A DNA stretch of 64,000 nt from Roseateles noduli. GTDB taxonomy: Bacteria > Pseudomonadota > Gammaproteobacteria > Burkholderiales > Burkholderiaceae_C. Within the stretch, counting starts at the first letter, position 1, and every line of letters starts with the position of its first letter. Shown piece after piece: positions 26,335 to 33,668 of this stretch. Location: positions 1 to 64,000 of the forward strand of contig NIOE01000004.1 in the NCBI GenBank assembly GCA_002205125.1, written 5' to 3'. The notes beneath the pieces are model-generated. The model worked only from the letters and a program-made list of their open reading frames with translations. It made no database searches and had not been told where the DNA came from. The position numbers were made by a program, and so were the translations under genes.

Positions 26335-27066
26335 ATGAGCGACTTGCTGAAGGTCAGCGGATTGCATGCGGGCTACGGCCGCGCCGAGGTGCTGACAGGG
26401 CTGGACCTGCGGTTGCGCGAAGGCGAGGTCGTCACCGTCGTCGGTCCGAACGGCGCGGGCAAGAGCACGACGCTGAACGCGCTGATGGGCGTGCTGCCGG
26501 CGCGCGGCCGGATCGTCTTCGACGGCGAGGACATCCAGGGCCTGGGCCTGGAGGATCGCGTGATGAAGGGCCTCGCGCTGGTGCCTGAGAAACGCGAGCT
26601 GTTCACGACGATGTCGGTCGAGGACAACCTGGTGCTCGGTGGCTTCCGCCCGATGCGCCTGGGCGTGAAGGGCTGGCGGGACGAGCTGGAGCGCGTCTAC
26701 GCGCTGTTCCCGCGTCTGAAGGAACGCCGCGCGCAGCTCGCCGGGACCTTGTCCGGCGGCGAGCGTCAGATGCTCGCGGTCGGACGCGCGCTGATGGCGC
26801 GCCCCAAGCTGCTGATGCTCGACGAGCCCAGCCTGGGCCTGGCGCCGCTGATCGTGAAGGAGGTGTTCCGCATCGTCGCGCAACTGCGCGAGGCGGGCGT
26901 CTCCATCCTGCTGATCGAGCAGAACGCGCGTGCCGCGCTGGAGGTCGCCGATTACGCCTATGTACTGGAGACCGGCGAGATCGCGCTCGAGGGTCGAGCC
27001 GCCGATCTGGCCAAGGATCCCCGGGTGATCGAGACCTACCTCGGCGCGAGTCGTCAGGCGCAGTGA
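26335..27066 (+). CDS. Branched-chain amino-acid-type ABC ATPase (LivF-like)
   Basis: 243-residue ATPase. Walker A GPNGAGKST lies at residues 37-45, the signature is LSGGERQML, Walker B is LLMLDEPSLGLAPL, and LIEQNARAALEVADYAYVLETG contains the H-loop variant EQN typical of LivF. It is the last gene of the three-gene transporter operon, one base after the fused subunit. With the fused ATPase it would give the usual heterodimer of nucleotide-binding domains. Confidence 0.9.
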   Translation: MSDLLKVSGLHAGYGRAEVLTGLDLRLREGEVVTVVGPNGAGKSTTLNALMGVLPARGRIVFDGEDIQGLGLEDRVMKGLALVPEKRELFTTMSVEDNLVLGGFRPMRLGVKGWRDELERVYALFPRLKERRAQLAGTLSGGERQMLAVGRALMARPKLLMLDEPSLGLAPLIVKEVFRIVAQLREAGVSILLIEQNARAALEVADYAYVLETGEIALEGRAADLAKDPRVIETYLGASRQAQ

Positions 27067-27201
27067 GCCGCTCCGCGGCTCGCCGCGGCGTGACGGAAAC
27101 GGCGTACGCCCGCGCCTCACACCCCGAATCGGGGGGAGAAGCGTGACGCCCGTGAAACACCCGCGCGGGGTCGGCCGACCATAATTCGGTCAATCCCCGC
27201 C

Positions 27202-28320
27202 ATGGCTCTGCTGTCCTCCCTCCGCAAACTGTTCTCCGGTTCCGCCGACACCAGGTCGACGGGCGGAGCGTCCGCCACGGGCGGAACGTCGAAGGGGCCG
27301 GCCGCCACGCCCGCGCCGGCCCAGCCGGCCAGCGCACCGACCCCGCCCGCGCTCTCGCCGGTGTCCTCGCACTCGCAGGGCCCCGGCATGATGTCGACGC
27401 AGACGGCGGTCTACACCGGCGGGGACATCGTGTTCCCCAGTCTCGACGCCTCGCCGGAATGGCTGCACTTCAGCACCCGGCTGTTCGGTCTCTCCCGTCT
27501 GAAGGACGTGCCGCCGTCGTCGGGCGAACAGGGCCTGATGCAACGCCTGCAGGCGCAGCGCGGCTCGCAGTGGGCCGACCTGCTGCCCCGGCTGCCGGCG
27601 GTGCTACCGCAACTGATGCGCCTCGTGCGCCGCGGCAACGTGTCGTCGTCGGAGCTCGTGCAGCTCATGTCGCGCGATCCGAGTCTCGTGGGCGAGCTGA
27701 TGCGGCTCGCCAACTCGCCGCGCTATCGCACCGAGCGCGAGATCACCGATCTCGCCGGCGCGGTGATGGTGCTCGGCCAGCAAGGCCTGGACCAGCTGGT
27801 GATGAGCGTCGCGATGCGGCCGCTCTTCCATCACGGCAAGGGCCGCTACGGCAGCCGCTCCGGCACGCTGCTGTGGGACCTGAGCGAGCGCACCGCGTTC
27901 GCGACCGCACGTCTGGCGAATGCGGGCGACGACGAGTTCTCCGCCTACCTCGCCGGGCTCAGTTCCCAGCTCGGTCTGATGGCCTTGCTGCGGGCGCTGG
28001 ACGGGATGTCCGCGCCGTCGGTGCCGCCGCTGGATCGCGAAGGCCTGCATCGCCAGCTGCTGCCGCTGACGGCGGCGTGGTCGGCGCAGATCGTCGAGCA
28101 TTGGGGCTTCCCGCCCCAGGTCGCGGAAGCGCTGGCGCCACGCCCGGGCCGAGGCGCCGAGTCCGTGGTGCTGGCGCACCTGGTTCGTCAAGCGCAGGCG
28201 GTCGCGCTGCGTCAACTGATGCAGCCGGGGCTGCAGCCTGCGCAGCTGGGCGACTGGTCCGCCGCGCAGCAGCGTTGCTACGCGGATCTCGAACGCGAGT
28301 TCAACGCCGGCGCTTCCTGA
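27202..28320 (+). CDS. HDOD-domain protein
   Basis: 372 residues. A low-complexity Ala/Pro/Thr/Ser N-terminal part (to about 70) precedes the HDOD domain at about 125-330: LPAVLPQLMRLVRRGNVSSSELVQLMSRDPSLVGELMRLANS-type sequence, then the AVMVLGQQGLDQLVMSV segment. HDOD domains resemble HD phosphohydrolases but usually lack the metal site; members act in signalling, motility or cell-cycle control, often with c-di-GMP systems. A CATAAT at 27180-27185 and a CCCCGA/TCGGGG repeat (27122-27134) lie upstream. It is a solitary gene, convergent with the betaine-type transporter. Confidence 0.82.
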   Translation: MALLSSLRKLFSGSADTRSTGGASATGGTSKGPAATPAPAQPASAPTPPALSPVSSHSQGPGMMSTQTAVYTGGDIVFPSLDASPEWLHFSTRLFGLSRLKDVPPSSGEQGLMQRLQAQRGSQWADLLPRLPAVLPQLMRLVRRGNVSSSELVQLMSRDPSLVGELMRLANSPRYRTEREITDLAGAVMVLGQQGLDQLVMSVAMRPLFHHGKGRYGSRSGTLLWDLSERTAFATARLANAGDDEFSAYLAGLSSQLGLMALLRALDGMSAPSVPPLDREGLHRQLLPLTAAWSAQIVEHWGFPPQVAEALAPRPGRGAESVVLAHLVRQAQAVALRQLMQPGLQPAQLGDWSAAQQRCYADLEREFNAGAS

Positions 28321-28326
28321 GCGTCT

Positions 28327-28382
28327 TCACGCTGACGTTTTCACGTCGGCGTCCTCACGTCGGCGTCCTCACGCGGGCGGGG
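28327..28382. repeat. 14-bp tandem repeat between convergent genes
   Basis: TCACGTCGGCGTCC occurs twice in perfect tandem (28341-28354 and 28355-28368), flanked by degenerate copies at 28327-28340 and from 28369. It fills most of the 73-nt gap between the HDOD gene and the transporter stop. No terminator hairpin is seen there. Confidence 0.8.
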
Positions 28383-28393
28383 CGCGCGAACCC

Positions 28394-29977
28394 TCAGGCG
28401 CCGCGGCTTCGCGCCAATCCCCAGGCCATCAGTCCGAACGCACCTTCGAACAGCAAGGCCAGCATCGCGGCCGGCAGTGCGCCCGCGAGCAGCAGCGTCT
28501 GATCGTTCAACGCCAGTCCGGTGACGATGCGCTCCCCGTAGCCGCCGGCGCCGATGAAGGCGGCCATCGTGGCGGTTCCGACGGACAGACTGGTTGCCGT
28601 GCGCAGGCCTGCGAGCATCACCGGCAGCGCCAGCGGCAGCTGCACCGAACGCAGCACCTGACCCCGCGTGAGTCCGAGCGCGCGTGCGGCGGTCGTCAAC
28701 CCTTCAGGGACTTCGCTGAGACCCACGGTGCAATTGCGCAGGACCGGCAGCAGCGCGTAGAGCGTGAGCGCGATCAATGCCGGCACGGGACCGATCCGGT
28801 TCATCGCCCAGATGAGCAGCGCCAGCATTGCCAGGGAAGGCACGGTCTGCAGCAGTGCGCAGACGGCGAGCAGCGCCTCGCGCCAGCGCGGCCACGGGTG
28901 CAGCGCCACCGCCAGCGGCACGCCGACCAGCGTGGCCAGCGCGACAGCGCCCAGGACCAGCGCCAGATGCTGCAAGGTGAGGCGTCCGAGATCCGGTCCG
29001 GTGAGTCTCGACCACAGCCCGGACTTGGACGTCTCGGCGTTTGTCGAAGACGAGGGAGCGGCCGATGAGGATCCGGATGCGGATGAGCCGGAGGCCGCAG
29101 CCTTCCGACCGTGCGTCGCCAGGAACTCTCGCGCGATGGCATCGAACGGCTGCCGCTTGACCTCGGCCTGCGCGTTCATCGCGATCATCGCGGTTTCGTC
29201 GATGCGCCCCTGCAAGGTCTGCAGCGCCGCCCAGGCGCGCGGATGCCGTTGCGGGAGATCGATGCGATACAGCAGCACCGCGTCGTAGCGAGGGAAGAAG
29301 TGCCCGTCGTCGGCCAGCACCGTGAGGTCGAGCGCCGCGATCTGCGCGTCGGTCGTGTAGACGTCGGTGACGTCGATCTGGGCGTCGGCCAGCGCGCGGT
29401 AGGCCAGTCCATGATCGAGCCCCTTCGGTGAATGCGGCAGCGCATAGCGCTTCGACAGGCCGGGCCAGCCGTCGGCGCGCCCCAGGAATTCATTGCTGAG
29501 GCCGAGCTTCAGCGCCGGCTGCGCCTTCAACTGCGACAGCGCGGTGAGCCCGAGCTCGCGCGCCTGCGCCGACCGCATCGCCAGCGCGTAGCCGTTGTTG
29601 AAGCCCAGCGGGATGCCGATCGCCAGGCCCAGCGGCCGCAGTTCCGCCTGCAGCTGTTCGAGCGGCGCGCCGGTGGCCGGGTGGCCGAGGATCTCGCGTT
29701 CGATCGTGCCCAGGTATTCGGGGTAGACGTCGATGCTGCCCGCCTTCAGCGCGGCGTGGACGATGGCGGTGTTGCCCAGTCCCTGGCGGATCTCGACTCC
29801 GGCGGACGGATCGTCGGCGCGGACCGTCTGCGCGAGCACCTCGGCCAGGATGTAGCTCTCGGTGAAGCGCTTCGAGCCGATGCGCAGCGGCTCCGCGGCC
29901 CAGGCGGCCGACGTGCCCGTCAGCAGCGTGCAGACCAGCAGGAGGAGGAGGGGCCGCAGCCGGCGGAGCAGCATCAT
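28394..29977 (-). CDS. Betaine/choline-type ABC binding-protein/permease fusion
   Basis: 527 residues. A signal peptide (MMLLRRLRPLLLLLVCTLLTGTSAAWA) is followed by an OpuAC-type binding domain at about 28-300 (IGSKRFTESYILAEVLAQ, DVYPEYLGTI, DVYTTDAQIAALDLTVL). A Ser/Ala linker leads to a BPD_transp_1 permease domain at about 340-525 (LLQTVPSLAMLALL, the EAA-like loop GLTTAARALGLTRGQVLRSVQLPLALP). Such proteins import quaternary-ammonium osmoprotectants or choline. The start overlaps the LysR stop (ATGATGA), so translation is coupled. No ATPase gene is adjacent, which is odd. ATG 29974 is an equally possible start. Confidence 0.85.
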   Translation of the reverse strand: MMLLRRLRPLLLLLVCTLLTGTSAAWAAEPLRIGSKRFTESYILAEVLAQTVRADDPSAGVEIRQGLGNTAIVHAALKAGSIDVYPEYLGTIEREILGHPATGAPLEQLQAELRPLGLAIGIPLGFNNGYALAMRSAQARELGLTALSQLKAQPALKLGLSNEFLGRADGWPGLSKRYALPHSPKGLDHGLAYRALADAQIDVTDVYTTDAQIAALDLTVLADDGHFFPRYDAVLLYRIDLPQRHPRAWAALQTLQGRIDETAMIAMNAQAEVKRQPFDAIAREFLATHGRKAAASGSSASGSSSAAPSSSTNAETSKSGLWSRLTGPDLGRLTLQHLALVLGAVALATLVGVPLAVALHPWPRWREALLAVCALLQTVPSLAMLALLIWAMNRIGPVPALIALTLYALLPVLRNCTVGLSEVPEGLTTAARALGLTRGQVLRSVQLPLALPVMLAGLRTATSLSVGTATMAAFIGAGGYGERIVTGLALNDQTLLLAGALPAAMLALLFEGAFGLMAWGLARSRGA

Positions 29978-30870
29978 CGGCGCAGCATAGTCGAGCCGGT
30001 CCGGGTGCGCGCCAGCGTGCGCAAGACCTGGCCCGCGAAGGCGTCGGCCGCCGCCGAGCCCGCCGACGCCTTGCTGCGCATCAGCACCACCGACATCGCC
30101 GGCAGCGAGGTCGCCGGCGGCATGCCATGCCGCTCGTCCAGCAGCTCCATGCCCTCGGGCACGCTGCAGCGCGTGAACAGCGCGATCGCCAGGCCGCTCT
30201 CGACGGCGGCCAGCATGCCGGCGGGGCTGGCGCTGTCGCAGACGATGCGATGCGGCCGCTTCAGCGCCGCCAGTGCGGACAGTGCCGCCTTGCGCGCGAG
30301 GCTGCCTGACTCGTAGACCGCGACGGGCAGCGGCGTCTGGCGCCACGCCTCGAAGCGCGGTGCGCCGAACCAGGCCAGCGGTTCGTCGAACAACGGCTGA
30401 CCGCGCCCGGCGCGATCTCGCGTCACGACCGCCACGTCGACTTCGCCGCGCGTCACCCGCGGGATGAGCACCGTCGACTGCTGGCAGACCAGGGTCAGTT
30501 CCACCGCCGTGTGCCGGCCGGCGAAGTCGCGCAGCACCGGGGTGAGGTAGGGCAGGGCGTAATCCTCCGGCACGCCGATGGTGAGCCGGCCGTGCAGCGT
30601 CTCGCGCCGCAGCGCCTGGACGGCCTCGTCATGCTGCGCGATCAGGCGGCGCGCGTGGCCGAGCAGCTCGCGCCCCGCCGGCGTCAGGTCCAGGCGCCGC
30701 GGCGTTCGCACCAGCACCGGTTGACCGACCGCCTGTTCCAGCTTGGCGATCTGCATGCTCAGCGCGGACTGCGAGCGGTGCACCAGCGCGCCCGCCGCCG
30801 TCAGCGAGCCGGCGTCCACCGCCGCGACGAAGGCGCGCAGCCAATCCAGTTGCAGGTCGGTCGAGGGCAT
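29974..30870 (-). CDS. LysR-family transcriptional regulator
   Basis: 298 residues. The N-terminal winged HTH has LQLDWLRAFVAAVDAGSLTAAGALVHRSQSALSMQIAKLE at about 5-45, followed by the linker helix and a two-lobe effector domain from about 90 (LTIGVPEDYALPYLTPVLRDF). Start 30870 (MPSTD) has GGAGGA five nt upstream; ATG 30897 would add nine residues. It is divergent from the EamA exporter across 70 nt and coupled to the downstream binding-protein/permease gene, so it probably controls one or both. The effector is unknown. Confidence 0.9.
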   Translation of the reverse strand: MPSTDLQLDWLRAFVAAVDAGSLTAAGALVHRSQSALSMQIAKLEQAVGQPVLVRTPRRLDLTPAGRELLGHARRLIAQHDEAVQALRRETLHGRLTIGVPEDYALPYLTPVLRDFAGRHTAVELTLVCQQSTVLIPRVTRGEVDVAVVTRDRAGRGQPLFDEPLAWFGAPRFEAWRQTPLPVAVYESGSLARKAALSALAALKRPHRIVCDSASPAGMLAAVESGLAIALFTRCSVPEGMELLDERHGMPPATSLPAMSVVLMRSKASAGSAAADAFAGQVLRTLARTRTGSTMLRR

Positions 30871-30940
30871 CGGGTCCTCCGCCCAGCGGGCATCCATTCG
30901 ATTCCGTGATGCTAAGCGTCAAGAGGATTCGCTTTGCCGA

Positions 30941-31921
30941 ATGCAGGCAACGACACAGACTCGACGCATGTCCTCATCGCTTGTTTCATCCCCCGCTTCC
31001 TCCTCCAGTGCACCGGACCGTCGCCTGCGCGAAGGGCAGGCGCTCATGGTCGGCGGCGGGCTGCTGCTCGGCACGATCGGCGTGTTCGTCGAGGAGGCGG
31101 GCCAGGATCCCGCCACGACGGTGTGGTTCCGCTGCGTGTTCGGCCTCGCGGCGCTGCTGCTGTGGGGCGCCGTGCGAGGTCAGCTCCATGAACTCGTGCG
31201 ACTGCGCGGCCGCGCGCTGGGCGCGGTGCTCATTGTGGGGTTGCTCACGGTGGTGAACTGGGGGCTGTTCTTCGCGGCGATCCCGCGTTGTTCGATCGCC
31301 GTGTCGACGGTGGTGTTCCATGTGCAGCCCTTCTGGTTGATGGCGATGGGAGCGCTCTGGCTGCGCGAACGCGTGACACGTGCGCAGTGGTCGGCGGCCG
31401 CCATCGCGTTGTGCGGACTCGTCCTGGCCACCGGCATCGCGGACGAGGTATTTGCTGCGGGCGGAACGTGGACGGGGCTGACGGGAAGCGCGATGGGACA
31501 ACCCGGTTATGCACTGGGCGTCGGCATGTGCCTGCTCGGTTCGGTGAGCTACGCGGCGGCCAGCTTCATCGCCAAGCTCGAAGCCGAACGCGCCGGATCG
31601 TTCGCGTTGTCGGCGGGCCAGTGCGTCGTCGGCGCGGTCGTGCTGCTGCCGGGGCCGCTGATGCACGGGCTGCCGGCGTTCGGTGCGTCCTGGGGCTGGC
31701 TGGCGGGACTCGGCGTGTTGCACACCGGGCTGGCCTATGTGGTGCTGTACGCCGGCATGGCAAGGCTTGGCACCGGGCGCATCGCGGTGTTGCAGTTCGT
31801 CTATCCGGGCACTGCAGTGCTGGTCGACTGGGCCGTCTACGGGCGCGCGTTGAGCGTGTCGCAGCTGGTCGGCGTCGGATTGATAGGCGCCGCCCTGTGG
31901 ACCTTGCGACGTCGCGCCTGA
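30941..31921 (+). CDS. EamA/DMT-superfamily transporter
   Basis: 326-residue membrane protein with two EamA repeats, about ten helices in all. First repeat: LMVGGGLLLGTIGVF to LCGLVLATGI, with the conserved SIAVSTVVFHVQPFWLMAMGALWLRERVT. Second repeat: GVGMCLLGSVSYAAASFIAKLE to LQFVYPGTAVLVDWAVYGRALS. DMT proteins usually export amino acids or metabolites. The start is uncertain (30941 or 30968); 30941 has AGAGGA upstream at a long distance. It is divergent from the LysR gene, a classic regulator-target arrangement. Confidence 0.88.
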   Translation: MQATTQTRRMSSSLVSSPASSSSAPDRRLREGQALMVGGGLLLGTIGVFVEEAGQDPATTVWFRCVFGLAALLLWGAVRGQLHELVRLRGRALGAVLIVGLLTVVNWGLFFAAIPRCSIAVSTVVFHVQPFWLMAMGALWLRERVTRAQWSAAAIALCGLVLATGIADEVFAAGGTWTGLTGSAMGQPGYALGVGMCLLGSVSYAAASFIAKLEAERAGSFALSAGQCVVGAVVLLPGPLMHGLPAFGASWGWLAGLGVLHTGLAYVVLYAGMARLGTGRIAVLQFVYPGTAVLVDWAVYGRALSVSQLVGVGLIGAALWTLRRRA

Positions 31922-32006
31922 GGCGCCAGCCGCTCGGCCCGCGATTGAGGCGGCCTGTCCGTCCCGGGACGTCGCCGGTCGCCGCGGACGAGCCGCGGAC
32001 CGCGCC

Positions 32007-32037
32007 GGTTCGTAGAGTGCATTGCACCCCACGAACC
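32007..32037 (+). other. Two-tier hairpin before tiny coupled reading frames
   Basis: GGTTCGT/ACGAACC (32007-32013 and 32031-32037) encloses a symmetric 3x3 internal loop and an inner GTGCA-T-TGCAC repeat (32017-32027). AAGGAG follows immediately at 32038-32043 and a GTG at 32050. As RNA this would place a stem right against a ribosome-binding site; as DNA it could be an operator. It lies in the stretch 31922-32301, where no conventional gene is recognised. Confidence 0.55.
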
Positions 32038-32049
32038 AAGGAGCGTCCC

Positions 32050-32106
32050 GTGATCCATCCACCGACCTTCACGCCGATCCACGCCGCTTGCGGGCGCTTC
32101 CAATGA
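32050..32106 (+). CDS. Possible 18-residue leader peptide
   Basis: A GTG at 32050, six nt after a perfect AAGGAG, opens an 18-codon frame (MIHPPTFTPIHAACGRFQ) ending in TGA that overlaps the ATG of the next small frame (ATGA, 32103-32106). The good ribosome-binding site, upstream hairpin and coupling are the only support; the peptide is not recognised. It could equally be chance in GC-rich DNA. Confidence 0.3.
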   Translation: MIHPPTFTPIHAACGRFQ

Positions 32107-32312
32107 ACGCTCCCGGTAGAACGGCGGTGCGCCGCGGACCCGGCCAGATCAGCAAGCCGGGCAGGCGCCGTCCCGCGCCGTCGCCGCCAGCCCTCGTCGC
32201 AAGTGCCGAGTCGACTTCGGGAGCGCCCCTGCCTGGCGATCCTCCTGCGGTCGCGCCCTCGAAGGGCGCGTCGATCGGTCAGGCCATGCCGGCCGGAAAG
32301 TTCAAGCGATGA
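32103..32312 (+). CDS. Possible 69-residue Pro/Arg/Ala-rich small protein
   Basis: It starts MNAPGRTAVRRGPGQISKPG and is rich in Pro, Ala, Arg and Ser, with no recognisable domain. Its start overlaps the stop of the 18-codon frame, suggesting coupled translation, and its 3' end overlaps the convergent GntR gene by 11 nt. Low-complexity composition makes a spurious frame quite possible. Confidence 0.25.
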   Translation: MNAPGRTAVRRGPGQISKPGRRRPAPSPPALVASAESTSGAPLPGDPPAVAPSKGASIGQAMPAGKFKR

Positions 32313-32967
32313 CCTGCTGCGTGAACGCGCGCAGATGGTCCATCAGGGTGTCCGAGGCCGACGCCGCGGCGTCGCCGTCGCCGCTCGCGATCGCTTCCGC
32401 CAGACGCTGGTGGGCGCGTGCGCCGACCGCGACGTCGCCCAGATGCCGGTACGCGTACCAGAAGCGCCGGCACTGGATGATCATCGGCAGCACCGCCGCC
32501 ACGGCGTAGCGGTTGCGGCAGGCCGTGTGGTTGACGCGGTCCAGCGCCTGGTCCACCCGCATGTAGGCCTCGAGGTCGTGGCGTTCCGCCGCCTCGGCCA
32601 TCAGCGCCGCGCAGGCCAGCAGCTCCGACCGCTGCGCCGGCGACGCCCGCCGCGCCGAGCAGCAGGCGATCAGCCGCTCCAGCGGCCGGCGCGCCTCCAG
32701 CAGGTCCAGGTGCTCCGCCAGCGGCATGTCGCTGACCAGCAGGCCGCGCCGCGGCTGCTGCGCGATCAGCCCGCTGGCGACCAGCCGCATCAGCGCCTCG
32801 CGCGTCGGCGTCCGTCCCAGGCCGATCCGCGCGATCAGCTCCGACTCCACCACCGGCGCGCCCGGGCGCAGCTGCAGGGTCGCGATCAGCGTCTCGATCG
32901 CGTCGTACGCCTGGTCCGCCTGGCGGCGTTTGTCGACGTCCTGCAGGTCTAGGGTGTCTGAAGTCAT
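32302..32967 (-). CDS. GntR-family regulator (FCD type)
   Basis: 221 residues. A winged HTH at about 18-80 (LIATLQLRPGAPVVESELIARIGLGRTPTREALMRLVASGLI, ending with the wing QPRRGLLVSD) is followed by an all-helical FCD ligand domain (LLEARRPLERLIACCSARRA, then the metal-ligand-type YMRVDQALDRVNHTACRN and HQRLAEAIASGD). Such FadR-subfamily proteins typically sense carboxylic acids. It is divergent from yajC across 217 nt; its target is not evident. The spacer carries a TACAAT at 33092-33097 that may be the yajC -10. Confidence 0.9.
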   Translation of the reverse strand: MTSDTLDLQDVDKRRQADQAYDAIETLIATLQLRPGAPVVESELIARIGLGRTPTREALMRLVASGLIAQQPRRGLLVSDMPLAEHLDLLEARRPLERLIACCSARRASPAQRSELLACAALMAEAAERHDLEAYMRVDQALDRVNHTACRNRYAVAAVLPMIIQCRRFWYAYRHLGDVAVGARAHQRLAEAIASGDGDAAASASDTLMDHLRAFTQQVIA

Positions 32968-33184
32968 GGGCGCGGATCATCGCAGGTCTGCCATGCGGGC
33001 AATCCCTGGTGCGGGACCGGATTGAGTTTGCGCAGGTCAACCCCAGTTAAATCCGCGTCCGGCGGGCGCCGGGCCGGCCGGGTGGGCCGCATACAATCAC
33101 CGGTTCTTCCGTACGCCAGGACCTCGTGTCCGGCGGCGCTCCGGCCCGCGGGCCGACGCCAACGCAATTCCTGAGGATATCGAC

Positions 33185-33514
33185 GTGTTTATCTCCAACG
33201 CTTTCGCCCAGGCCGCGCCTGCTGCCTCGTCCGACCCCACGGGCGGCTTCCTGCAGATGCTGCCCCTGGTGGCCGTCTTCGTCGTCATGTACTTCGTGAT
33301 GATCCGTCCCCAGATGAAGCGCCAGAAGGAGCACAAGACGATGGTCGAAGCCCTGGCCAAGGGCGACGAGGTCATCACCGGCGGCGGCATGCTCGGCAAG
33401 GTCGTCAAGATCGGCGAGCAGTACCTGACCGTCGAGATCGCCTCCGGCGTCGAGATCCAGGTGCAGCGCACGTCCGTCGTGCAGGTCCTGCCCAAGGGCA
33501 CCGTCTCGAAATAA
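33185..33514 (+). CDS. yajC: Sec translocase accessory subunit YajC
   Basis: 109 residues with one membrane helix (FLQMLPLVAVFVVMYFVMIR, residues about 22-41) and a cytosolic part beginning PQMKRQKEHKTMVEALAKGDEVITGGG, the family signature. It joins SecDF in the holotranslocon. The start is GTG 33185, preceded by GAGGA. It is usually co-transcribed with secD, but here a strong hairpin with a T-run (33564-33601) lies in the 154-nt gap. Confidence 0.95.
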   Translation: MFISNAFAQAAPAASSDPTGGFLQMLPLVAVFVVMYFVMIRPQMKRQKEHKTMVEALAKGDEVITGGGMLGKVVKIGEQYLTVEIASGVEIQVQRTSVVQVLPKGTVSK

Positions 33515-33563
33515 TCCGAAACCCCGACCCGGGGCGGCCGCGCCTGGCGTGACCGCTCCCTGA

Positions 33564-33601
33564 CGACCCGGCCCGTGCGACGCACGCGCCGGGTCGGTTT
33601 T
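33564..33601 (+). terminator. Strong hairpin between yajC and secD
   Basis: A 9-bp stem CGACCCGGC/GCCGGGTCG (33564-33572 and 33588-33596) continues through one mismatch into a 5-bp CGTGC/GCACG stem with a 3-nt loop; GTTTT follows. It resembles an intrinsic terminator or attenuator that would lower secDF relative to yajC expression. Confidence 0.65.
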
Positions 33602-33668
33602 CAGAGGCGCCCGCGGGCCCGATGGCTGCATCGGCCGGCGAGGCGCCTGGTTTGCAGAGGATCTCCTC

